A stretch of DNA of 64,000 bases from Rothia aeria (GTDB lineage: Bacteria; Actinomycetota; Actinomycetes; Actinomycetales; Micrococcaceae): the NCBI GenBank assembly GCA_002355935.1, contig AP017895.1, forward strand, positions 682,001 to 746,000, in the 5' to 3' direction. A model generated the notes under the pieces. It did no database searches. It worked only from the letters and a program-made list of their open reading frames with translations, and was not told the origin of the DNA. The number at the start of each line of letters is the position of its first letter. The first letter of the stretch is position 1. Positions 18,363 to 25,775 of the stretch are shown piece by piece. A program made the position numbers and the translations under genes.

Positions 18363-19412
18363 CTAGCTCACCGTCTTCTTCACGTTCTCAACGGCGGCGC
18401 TGTCGGCTTTCTTGGCGTATGTGTCGTCCACGATGCTGCTCAGCGCCTTATCAATGTCTGACTGGTTGGGGACGTCCCCGGATTCGACGAGGATCGGGCC
18501 AACACCTTTGAGCACCTGCACCTGCTTGTCCCCTGGGATTGGGTCAATATTCAGGTGGGTTCGTTCCATCACGAGTTTGGCGGTTTCTAACTTAATACCG
18601 GACTCGTCGGCGAGAATCTGGGTTGCTTCAGCAGTGTTTTCCAGCGCCCATTTGCGTGCATACTCATACACGTTCACGATGGTTTGCGCCGCGTCCGGGT
18701 TGTCTGTGAGGAACTGCTCGGTGGCGTTGAGGAACCCGTACGTATTGAAGTCTAGGTTGCGGTAGAACAGTACGTCGTGGCTTTCGATTTCCGCGCTGGC
18801 CATAATCGGGTCGAGCCCGCTCCAGGCGTTGACCTGCCCGTTATCGAGGGCGGTCCGCCCATCGGCGTGCTGCAGGTTCTGGATGGTTACCTCTTTTGCC
18901 GCGATGCCTTCCTGCTTGAGCGCTTGGAGCAGCAGGAAGTACGGGTCGGTTCCTTTGGTGACCGCCACCGACTTACCCTTTAAATCTGATACTGCATGAA
19001 TATTCGAGTTTTTGGTGGTGACCAGCGCCGACCATTCGGGCTGCGAGTACAGGTCAATCACCTTAATGGGTGAGCCGTTCGCGCGGGCCAGCAGCGCGGC
19101 AGAACCGGCAGTTGAGCCCACATCAATGTTTCCCGAACGCAGAGCCTCATTGGCTTTGTTTGACCCGGCTGATTTGACCCATTCCAGTTTTTTACCTTTT
19201 TCCTGAAGGGCCTTCTCTAACCACCCTTTCTTTTTAATAACAAGGGAGAGCGGGTTGTAGGTGGCGTAATCCACGGTCACAGTGTCTTTGCCTTTTGCGG
19301 ATCCCGCGCCGGGGTTTCCTGCGCCTTCTCCGGCGCATCCGGCAAGAACGGTGGTGAGGGCGCTGAAGGCCAGCAAGCCCTTAAGAGCTTCAGCTCTGGT
19401 GATGGCTGTCAT
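18363..19412 (-). CDS. ssuA: Sulfonate ABC transporter substrate-binding lipoprotein
   Basis: A 349-residue periplasmic-type binding protein anchored as a lipoprotein. The N-terminus has the lipobox VLAGC and the mature part starts AGEGAGNPGAG. The SsuA/NMT1-like fold is shown by VDYATYNPLSLVIKKKGWLE, KSAGSNKANEALRSGNIDVG and NAWSGLDPIMASAE. It binds an aliphatic sulfonate or similar organosulfur compound for delivery to SsuC. AAGGA precedes the ATG at 19412. It lies between ssuB (118 nt upstream) and ssuC (two bases downstream), all on the minus strand. Confidence 0.9.
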   Translation of the reverse strand: MTAITRAEALKGLLAFSALTTVLAGCAGEGAGNPGAGSAKGKDTVTVDYATYNPLSLVIKKKGWLEKALQEKGKKLEWVKSAGSNKANEALRSGNIDVGSTAGSAALLARANGSPIKVIDLYSQPEWSALVTTKNSNIHAVSDLKGKSVAVTKGTDPYFLLLQALKQEGIAAKEVTIQNLQHADGRTALDNGQVNAWSGLDPIMASAEIESHDVLFYRNLDFNTYGFLNATEQFLTDNPDAAQTIVNVYEYARKWALENTAEATQILADESGIKLETAKLVMERTHLNIDPIPGDKQVQVLKGVGPILVESGDVPNQSDIDKALSSIVDDTYAKKADSAAVENVKKTVS

Positions 19413-19530
19413 GGGTAATCCTTGGGTATCTGATGGGGTGAGAAAAACAGTAAGAAGATGAATAATTATTCACCAAGAGGGGGTGAAGGCGTGCGGCGGC
19501 CCTAGAGCACGCGGGAGTCAGCGCCCTGTT

Positions 19531-20352
19531 CTAGGCGGGAACCAAGGCGGTATCGGCTTTTTCCACGCCGAGCTCTGTCAGCAGCTCAGCCCGCAGGGCA
19601 GTTAGCTCTTTGCTGGCCCTATCACGCGGGTGGGCGTCGCTAATGGTGACTACACGTGTGATCGTTGCGGACGCATCGGGCGCGGGCTTACCAAGCACAA
19701 TCACCCGGTCTGAGAGGTACAGCGCCTCTTCCACATCGTGGGTGACCAGCAGAACCGTGGTTGGGTCCTGTCTGTGAATATCCAGCAGCAGATCCTGCAT
19801 TTTAATGCGGGTCAGCGCATCAAGCGCCCCAAACGGTTCGTCCAGCAGCAGCACCCCGGGTTCACGCGCCAGCGCCCTCGCCAAAGAAACCCTCTGAGCC
19901 ATTCCGCCGGAGATTTCTTTGGGACGGTGCGTGGCGTAGTCGGCGAGCCCCACCAGGCGCAGCAGCTCGCGGATGCGCTCCTGCGCTCGTGTCTTTGGGG
20001 TGCCCTGCGGCAGCCCAAGCGCTACATTATCGGCGACGGTGCGCCAGGGCAGCAGGCGCGGCTCCTGAAAACCGATTGCCACCCGCTGATCAAGCCCGCT
20101 CACCGGGGTGTTGTCGATGCGCACCTGCCCGCCCGTAATGCGGTTCAGTCCGGCGGCGGCCCGCAACAACGTTGACTTGCCGCATCCTGATGCGCCAATG
20201 ACCGAAATAATTTCTCCCGCGGCGGCGGTAAAACTTACTTCGCGAAGCACCTCGTGCGTGTTCTTGCCGGACTGTGGGAACGACTGGCTGACGGCGTCGA
20301 AAGTGATCGTCTGGGCGTTGGCGGGTAGCTGGGTGTGGTGATTCTGTGTCAT
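19531..20352 (-). CDS. ssuB: Sulfonate ABC transporter ATP-binding protein
   Basis: A 273-residue ATPase that powers sulfonate uptake. Walker A is GASGCGKSTLLRA, the Q-loop region IGFQEPRLLPWRTV is diagnostic of the nitrate/taurine/sulfonate group, the signature is EISGGMAQRVSLARA and Walker B is VLLLDEPFGALDA, followed by the H-loop VTHDVEEALYL. Its ribosome site (GGAAG) overlaps the 3' strand of P1 of the SAM-I riboswitch just upstream, so SAM is expected to lower translation. It is first in the operon. Confidence 0.92.
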   Translation of the reverse strand: MTQNHHTQLPANAQTITFDAVSQSFPQSGKNTHEVLREVSFTAAAGEIISVIGASGCGKSTLLRAAAGLNRITGGQVRIDNTPVSGLDQRVAIGFQEPRLLPWRTVADNVALGLPQGTPKTRAQERIRELLRLVGLADYATHRPKEISGGMAQRVSLARALAREPGVLLLDEPFGALDALTRIKMQDLLLDIHRQDPTTVLLVTHDVEEALYLSDRVIVLGKPAPDASATITRVVTISDAHPRDRASKELTALRAELLTELGVEKADTALVPA

Positions 20353-20359
20353 GTTACTT

Positions 20360-20436
20360 CCATCGGTCCTGGCGTTAGCACCCGCTAGGGGTTGCTGCGA
20401 CGTCGTCGAGCCAGGTCTCTCAGTCGCTCTGGATGG
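20360..20436 (-). ncRNA. SAM-I (S-box) riboswitch upstream of ssuB
   Basis: Minus strand: P1 CCATCC/CGATGG, then AGAGCGACTGAGAGACCTGG, CTCGACGACGTCGCAGCAAC and GGGTGCTAACGCCAGG. All S-box core elements are present with a very short P3 arm. The closing strand of P1 overlaps the ribosome site GGAAG of ssuB. It is nearly identical in its core to the element in front of acs. Confidence 0.92.
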
Positions 20437-20604
20437 GTTACGCCTATAACCCTAGAGGAGGGCGCCATTGCAGCGAAAACACATGACGTACCGTGACTAA
20501 CGGTGACTAAATATTGCATGATTCATGCGAAATATTACGGTGCGGAGTCACAAAAATTAATGTTCGTCATATACTGTTCACCCCATCTGCGAGGGGATAC
20601 ACTC

Positions 20605-20700
20605 AGAACGCAAGGATTATGAGTCCCGGCGTAAAGCTCTGGCTAGCCGGGCGGCAACCCTCTCCCGTAGCGGGGTGCCCCAGATGATGATCTGGCTTCA
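20605..20700 (+). ncRNA. SAM-IV-type riboswitch upstream of FMN monooxygenase
   Basis: The core reads GTCCCGGCGTAAAGCTCTGG, CTAGCCGGGCGGCAACCCTC, a CCCGTAGCGGGG arm and TGCCCCAGATGATG. This fits the actinobacterial SAM-IV pattern (GGCAACCCTC ... GGGGTGCCCC). P1 can form between GATTAT (20615-20620) and ATGATC (20687-20692). It lies about 130 nt before the start codon of the monooxygenase. Confidence 0.78.
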
Positions 20701-20827
20701 AGGAACACGAAGCAAGTACGGCGCGAATGCGCCACCTGCACAACTTGGAACACCAAGAAGGCCACCACCTATAAGGAGGCGGCGCGCGGGGTGCAGGAAC
20801 ACCCGAACATTCGCGAAAGGAACGTAG

Positions 20828-22254
20828 ATGGCTGAGCAGAAGAAGCGCATCGCAGTTAACGCATTCGACATGACCTGTGTGGGTCACCAAAGCTTTGACC
20901 TCTGGCGCCACCCCCGCTCCCGCGCTACCGAGTACAACACCATCAAATACTGGACTGACCTGGCACAGATCCTTGAGAAGGGCTTCTTTGACGGCGTATT
21001 CTTAGCCGATGTTGTGGGCATCTACGATATTTACAAGAACTCCGCCGCACCTGCTATCGAAGGCGGCGCTCAGGTGCCCGTGAACGATCCGTTTATGCAG
21101 ATCTCCGCAATGGCCGCCGTGACCGAGCACCTGGGCTTTGGCGTGACCTCAGCTGTCACCTACGAGCAGCCTTACACGCTTGCCCGCAAGTACGCTTCTC
21201 TTGACCACCTCACTAACGGGCGTGTGGGCTTTAACGTGGTGACCTCATACCTGCCTTCCGCCGCCGAATGTCAGGGCCTCGAAACCCAGATTGAGCACGA
21301 CACCCGATACGAACTCGCCGAAGAGTTCCTGGACGTCTGTTACAAGCTCTGGGAAGGCTCCTGGGAAGACGGCGCGGTCGTCAAGGATCGCGAGAAGGGC
21401 ATCTACGCCGACCCTGCTAAGGTGCACCCGATTCAGCACAAGGGCAAGTACTTCAGCGTGCCTGGCGCGGGGCTGACCGAGCCCAGCCCCCAGCGCACCC
21501 CGGTGATTTTCCAGGCGGGCGCATCCAGCCGCGGGCAGAAGTTCTCGGGCAAGCATGCCGAGGTTGTGTTTATCGGTGCGCTGCGCCCCGATCTGACCCG
21601 CATTATTACCGACCGCATTCGTGACCGCGCAGAAGAGAACGGCCGCGGCCGCGACGAAATCAAGGTTTTCGCGATGCTCTCCATTATTGTGGACGAGACC
21701 GAAGAGAAGGCGAAGGCAAAGTACGAAGAGTACCGCAAGTACGTGAACCTGGAATCTTCGCAGGCCATTATCGGCGGCTGGTCTGGCGTGGATCTTTCCC
21801 AGTTCGACGAGGACGAGGTTCTCAACTATGTGAAGACCGAGTCGATTCAGTCCTTCCTCACCCCTTCACCCTGCAGGCCAAGGATAAGCAGTGGACGCGT
21901 AAGGATATTGCCGAGCACTGCACTATTGGCGGTATGGGCGAGGTTATTGTGGGCGACCCGCAGCAGGTGGCTGACGAACTCGAACGCTGGATTGATGAAG
22001 GCGGACTGGACGGTATTAACCTGGCATACCACGTTTCGCCCGGCTCCTTCGAGGACTTCATCGAGTTCGTGGTTCCTGAGCTGCAAAAGCGTGGACGCTA
22101 CCGCACCTCCTACGAAGGTGAGACCCTGCGCGAAAGCCTGTTCGGTAAGGGACAGACTAAGGTTGCAGACTCCCACCCGGCCGCGAAGTACCGTGGCGCC
22201 TACGTGGGTAAGCCCTCCACGGCAGATACCCCGGCACGCGCTATCGCAAACTAA
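20828..22254 (+). CDS. FMN-dependent monooxygenase, NtaA/SnaA/DszA family (one-base frameshift)
   Basis: A flavin monooxygenase of the bacterial luciferase-like NtaA/SnaA/SoxA(DszA) group, which uses FMNH2 from a partner reductase to oxidise small organics, often releasing sulfite from organosulfur compounds. Typical segments are FDLWRHPRSRATEYNTIKYW, HLGFGVTSAVTYEQPYTLAR, NGRVGFNVVTSYLPSAAECQ and PVIFQAGASSRGQKFSGKHA. The frame breaks at the C run 21861-21864; one C restores SFLTPFTLQAKDKQWTRKDI and a 475-residue protein. The adjacent SAM-IV-type riboswitch and the divergent ssu operon support a role in sulfur scavenging. The AAAGGAACG ribosome site is present. Confidence 0.88.
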
Positions 22255-22304
22255 ACCCGCTGCGCCTGTGCGCATGGTTGCAAAATGTCCCCTCCTAGGG
22301 CAAT

Positions 22305-22368
22305 AAAAAGAGCCTTTATTTGAATAAAGCATTAAAAATGCCGCTTTATTCGAATAAAGGCTCTTTTT
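22305..22368. repeat. Dispersed inverted repeat, copy 2 (terminator-like)
   Basis: Arms AGAGCCTTTATTTGAATAAA and its near reverse complement, flanked by A5 and T5. It lies just downstream of the monooxygenase and upstream of the YchJ-like gene, where it would act as a terminator. Confidence 0.85.
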
Positions 22369-22391
22369 CACGCACGTTTAGAATGGGGTGC

Positions 22392-22829
22392 ATGAGCGAA
22401 ACAATCCTGTATGATCCTCAAACCCGCTGCTCCTGCACAAGCGGCGAGATATACGGTGCCTGCTGCGGGCGGTACCTGGGCGAGTTTGCCGCATCCGGAA
22501 CCCTGAACGCGCCCACACCGCTGGCCCTGATGCGCTCGCGGTTTACCGCTTTCGCCCTGCACGATGCTCCCTACCTGCTGGCGAGCTGGCACCCGCATAC
22601 GCGCCCCGCAGAGTTAACGCTGGATGAAACGCTGCGCTGGTACCGGCTGGATATTCTGGGCTCTTCGGGCGGTCCCTTCGATGCGGCGGGCACGGTCGAG
22701 TTTGCGGCGTACTACCGCTCGGTTCCCGGCACGCCCGCCAAAGAACATGTGAAAGGCACCATGCAGGAAAAGTCCCGCTTCGAGAAAGTCAACGGCACCT
22801 GGTACTACCTAGACGGCGAGGTCGGGTAG
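22392..22829 (+). CDS. YchJ/UPF0225 family SEC-C motif protein
   Basis: A 145-residue protein of the UPF0225 (YchJ) family. The N-terminal SEC-C-like zinc motif is CSCTSGEIYGACCGRYL with four cysteines. The rest is the NTF2-like YchJ middle domain, with ALMRSRFTAFALHDAPYLLA, TLRWYRLDIL and the ending EKSRFEKVNGTWYYLDGEVG. Function is unknown; the zinc motif suggests protein or ribosome contact. The start is at MSETILYD, with upstream in-frame codons lying in the preceding hairpin repeat. Monocistronic. Confidence 0.88.
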   Translation: MSETILYDPQTRCSCTSGEIYGACCGRYLGEFAASGTLNAPTPLALMRSRFTAFALHDAPYLLASWHPHTRPAELTLDETLRWYRLDILGSSGGPFDAAGTVEFAAYYRSVPGTPAKEHVKGTMQEKSRFEKVNGTWYYLDGEVG

Positions 22830-22914
22830 GTAAATTTTCTACATAAACTATATAAATCTGTGATACTGTAGTATGCGTATCATTCTATTTGAAAATTTCT
22901 GTGAAAGGGTTTTT

Positions 22915-23250
22915 ATGTCTTGGTTTGGTAAGAAGCAACCTAACAGTAAAATTACGTGGGAGGGATTGACAGAATTTAGTGTTCCTGGAACAAATACTGG
23001 TTTAGATCTTCACCCGCACTTTTTAGCAGCACAAGTTGCTGAGAATCGGGGATGGCGATTTGATTATAATGGCAGTATATATGAGGAACAAGACAATGGG
23101 AGTCCACTTCTTGTTGCGGAAGATATTCATGAATTAGCTTCTTTCGGTGAGAAAAATAGTTGGTTTAAATATTCGGATCGCGGGAGCCGCTTTATACATT
23201 GGTCTCTTGTAAGTGAATCCTTGGAAGCGGCTAAATATCCTCTAAGTTGA
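22915..23250 (+). CDS. Hypothetical protein, AT-rich
   Basis: A 111-residue protein of unknown function beginning MSWFGKKQPNSKITWEGLTE. It has no signal peptide or membrane segment and is rich in aromatic residues, with GWRFDYNGSIYEEQ and SDRGSRFIHWSLV. GAAAGGG precedes the ATG at good spacing. The gene and about 250 bp on either side have a clearly lower GC content than their neighbours, which suggests recent gain by transfer. No family was recognised. Alternative in-frame start at 22873 lacks a ribosome site. Confidence 0.6.
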   Translation: MSWFGKKQPNSKITWEGLTEFSVPGTNTGLDLHPHFLAAQVAENRGWRFDYNGSIYEEQDNGSPLLVAEDIHELASFGEKNSWFKYSDRGSRFIHWSLVSESLEAAKYPLS

Positions 23251-23504
23251 TGTGAGCTTTGAGGATTATTTACGAAGGTAGCTTACTATCCTTAACTTAT
23301 ATGTGAAAAAAGCTTTTTATATATGCTGTTATAGCGGTATGAGTTACAAAATTTACGCCAGTAATCTGTTCTAATGGAAATGCAGCTTGGTATTATTATC
23401 TTCGTAAACTATACTTTTAAAAGTTGATTATAAATCAATGTACTTATTTTATACATGTTGCAAGACCCAGCCATGACTCAAGCTCCGGTCCGCTGGCATC
23501 AATT

Positions 23505-24154
23505 CTAATGATGCGGCTCATGCAGAACCTTCCCTAGAAGCCGTTCAGCCTCGGACCGACTGCGTGCATCGCGTAAATCCAGGAGATCTAACGCGATGTG
23601 AAGGCTATAAATATGAGGCAATTCTTCAACTTCACGGAGTAGCACGTTCGCTTCTCGTACCGATAAACGCGGCTCTAACCTGTATTTGTAGACCACAGTT
23701 TCAAGATCCCACGTCTTAACATAGGCATCAGTAAAAGATGAATAAACCTCCGAAATGTCGTGGCTTACCCCGTCATTTGCAGCGCAGATTCATGGCGTAA
23801 TTTCTCAAGATTGCTAGGATCTGCACGGAAGTAATGAACTTTCATCCCGCTACGTTCTTGGTACCGCTCTAAAGCTTTAAGACCAGTATGGGCGAGGACC
23901 TGCGCTCGCTCTTTAGCGCGACGTCGAGCATCTGGAGAAATAGCGATCGTACGATCGTCGATATAAGCCGCAAGTTGGTTGAAAGAGTTCATAGAAATCT
24001 TGCGTCCGCTCAAAGAACGATGGTTCCGAGGACTATCCAACACCATCCAGCGACCAGCAAATTTTTCTCCGCTCAAAGACCCACGTTCAAGGCGCGCCCG
24101 AACGCTACGAGAACTAACCCCAGCATGTTTTGCGTAATCTGATACCGACTGCAT
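23505..24154 (-). CDS. HTH-domain protein of unknown function (one-base frameshift)
   Basis: An N-terminal helix-turn-helix (MQSVSDYAKHAGVSSRSVRA, then RLERGSLSGEKFAGRWMV) is followed by a region related to the divergent gene at 24252-24764: SMNSFNQLAAYIDDRTIAIS and PDARRRAKERAQVLAHTGLK match it segment by segment, as does the C-terminal part VREANVLLREVEELPHIYSL. The frame breaks at the C run 23768-23771 (G run in the coding strand). One more base gives QMTGVSHDISEVYSSFTDAY and a 216-residue protein. The divergent layout suggests a regulator paired with a paralogue lacking the HTH. Function unknown; a toxin-antitoxin role is only a guess. Confidence 0.7.
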
Positions 24155-24251
24155 GGCAAAATAATACCGAAATAGGATTATTTTTGCCATATATGTCGAT
24201 CGTGAGAGGTAAAGCAACCACGGATTATTCTGTGTTTGCTATGTTTATGCC

Positions 24252-24764
24252 ATGAGTGACGTTATCTCGCAGGAATCTTTCGACGAGCTCGCCCTCTATT
24301 TCAACGGGGGAGGGCACCTGCTTACCCCGGATGCGCGCCGCATTGCCGCCGAACGCGCCCGCATCCTCTGCGCTTGCGGGCTTGATACACTCCGACAGTA
24401 CACGCGCCGCACCGGGATGACCGTGCACTACTATGTGGCACCCTACGATACGAGCGACTTGCTGCGAACGGGTGCGGATGCGCTCGCGCTCACCGGGGTT
24501 CGGCACGAGCTTTCAAGGATAAAAACCCCTCTAATAGACGCCTATATTCTGTCCGGTGACCTCACAAAATTTGCCCCGAGTTGGGGTTTGGAACCTGCTC
24601 CACCCACGCGGGCGAATGTGATTCTGCGTGAGGTTTCTGCCCTTCCGCGGGTGCTGCGCCTGCATGTGGCGGCAGATGCGCTGCACGCCTATGAGGCTGG
24701 CGCCGCTGGCGAGAGCGCCCGAAAAGCAGCCCAGCGCATCCTGAGCGAGCTGTGCAGTTCTTGA
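24252..24764 (+). CDS. Hypothetical protein, HTH-less paralogue of the divergent gene
   Basis: A 170-residue protein with a conserved core TPDARRIAAERARILCACGL, then DTLRQYTRRTGMTVHYYVAP, and a C-terminal helix-rich part TRANVILREVSALPRVLRLH. It shares its whole length with the C-terminal three quarters of the protein encoded divergently at 23505-24154, but lacks that protein's HTH. The two start codons are about 100 bp apart, so promoters overlap. No catalytic motif was recognised. Confidence 0.75.
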   Translation: MSDVISQESFDELALYFNGGGHLLTPDARRIAAERARILCACGLDTLRQYTRRTGMTVHYYVAPYDTSDLLRTGADALALTGVRHELSRIKTPLIDAYILSGDLTKFAPSWGLEPAPPTRANVILREVSALPRVLRLHVAADALHAYEAGAAGESARKAAQRILSELCSS

Positions 24765-24888
24765 AAGCTGCTGTCGGTTTTTGGCGGGCACCACCGGGTA
24801 AATAGGGGGATTTACCGCGGAAATAATGATTACCCCGCGAACCTGCTTCGGCTCTGAGAAAAGTTTTGGAAATTATGATGAGGACCTA

Positions 24889-24918
24889 TTGCATACTTCC
24901 CCGGTGGTTTGATACAGT
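24889..24918 (+). promoter_or_regulatory. Promoter of lanthipeptide unit 1
   Basis: TTGCAT (24889-24894), 18-bp spacer, TACAGT (24913-24918). The aligned position in unit 2 has TTGCAC and TATAGT with 17 bp, so both hexamers are conserved between copies. Transcription would start near 24925, about 12 nt before the first leader stem. Confidence 0.65.
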
Positions 24919-24924
24919 TGAGGG

Positions 24925-25548
24925 GCTAGCCAGAGTCGCAATAAGTTTATTACAGGGACGAGAACTTATTGTGGGTGTTCTATTGAGGATGCAAAGAATG
25001 GATAGCATCGAGAGCTTCCGAAAGCTGATATTGGGCTCCTATTGTGTGATAGGAACAGTTTTACACTCTCACATATCCTAAGTTTCCATTTGATGTCGCA
25101 CCACTTTGTGATGTGGTGGCCGTAGTATAGCGCTATTAATGCACAGAGCAAGTGTATTGTGGCGTGGTAGCTAGGTGATAGGCATCATCGTAGAGGAAAT
25201 ATACTTTGCTGACAAATATAGAGAGCTTAACTTTTTCTAGCGAACTCATTCTTCAAGTCTTTTAAAGATTAAGCGGCAATTATTTTCTGCTGCAATTTTT
25301 AATAGCGGAATATTTTGGGGAACTGCTGGCTAGGTCTCTATTCTCGACCACCCAAAATGGTCATTAAAAACTCTATAAGTTTCCTTTTGAGGGGGGTGCA
25401 CCCCTGCAATAAAGGAGGTGGGTTCCAAGCTGTCACCTTTGGAACGTTGTCATCTTGGAACCCAGCCAAAGTTTGATGGAAAACATCAAACTATTGATTA
25501 ACCACAATCATTCCTGAGGCTATTCAGGAATTCATAAGGAGGATAACC
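24925..25548 (+). ncRNA. Structured 5' leader RNA of lanthipeptide unit 1
   Basis: About 620 nt between promoter and precursor, with no convincing gene. Hairpins shared with the leader at 28902-29478 are: stem 24937-24947/24963-24973 around a conserved loop; 25037-25042/25049-25054; 25099-25104/25113-25118; GGGG/CCCC at 25393-25404; 25420-25429/25454-25463; GTTTGATG/CATCAAAC at 25471-25491; and TTCCTGA/TCAGGAA at 25511-25530, next to the ribosome site AAGGAGG. Several pairs change in a compensatory way between copies, which supports RNA structure. Confidence 0.7.
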
Positions 25549-25746
25549 ATGGCTAAGGATACCATGTTCATGGAAGAACTGACCGACCAGGAGCTGGAGC
25601 AGGTTAACGGCGGCTGTTACAGCAGCTGTGGATACTACGGTGGCAGCTATGGCGGTAGCTACGGTGGCAGCTACTGCGGCAGCGGCAGCAGCTACTACGG
25701 TGGCGGCTACTACTACGCTGCTGTTGGGTACGGCTACTCCTGCTAA
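25549..25746 (+). CDS. Class II lanthipeptide precursor 1, Gly/Tyr/Ser-rich core
   Basis: A 65-residue precursor with ribosome site AAGGAGG. The leader ends EELTDQELEQVNGG, an acidic double-glycine leader as cut by C39-peptidase exporters. The predicted 43-residue core starts CYSSCGYYGGSYGGSYGGSY and contains 14 Gly, 13 Tyr, 9 Ser and 4 Cys (core positions 1, 5, 21, 43) and no Thr. Ser and Cys are the residues LanM would turn into lanthionine rings. A tyrosine-glycine repeat core of this type is unlike known lantibiotics. The LanM gene follows after 29 nt. Confidence 0.85.
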   Translation: MAKDTMFMEELTDQELEQVNGGCYSSCGYYGGSYGGSYGGSYCGSGSSYYGGGYYYAAVGYGYSC

Positions 25747-25775
25747 TAACAAAACATAGACAAGGGGAATACTGA

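Noticed and set aside
22873..22914. Longer start for the AT-rich hypothetical protein
   Set aside because: The ATG at 22873 has no ribosome site, while GAAAGGG lies before the ATG at 22915.
24866..25081. A 71-residue open frame in the lanthipeptide leader
   Set aside because: It starts before the predicted promoter and the frame is broken by a stop in the second copy; only the RNA stems are conserved over its length.
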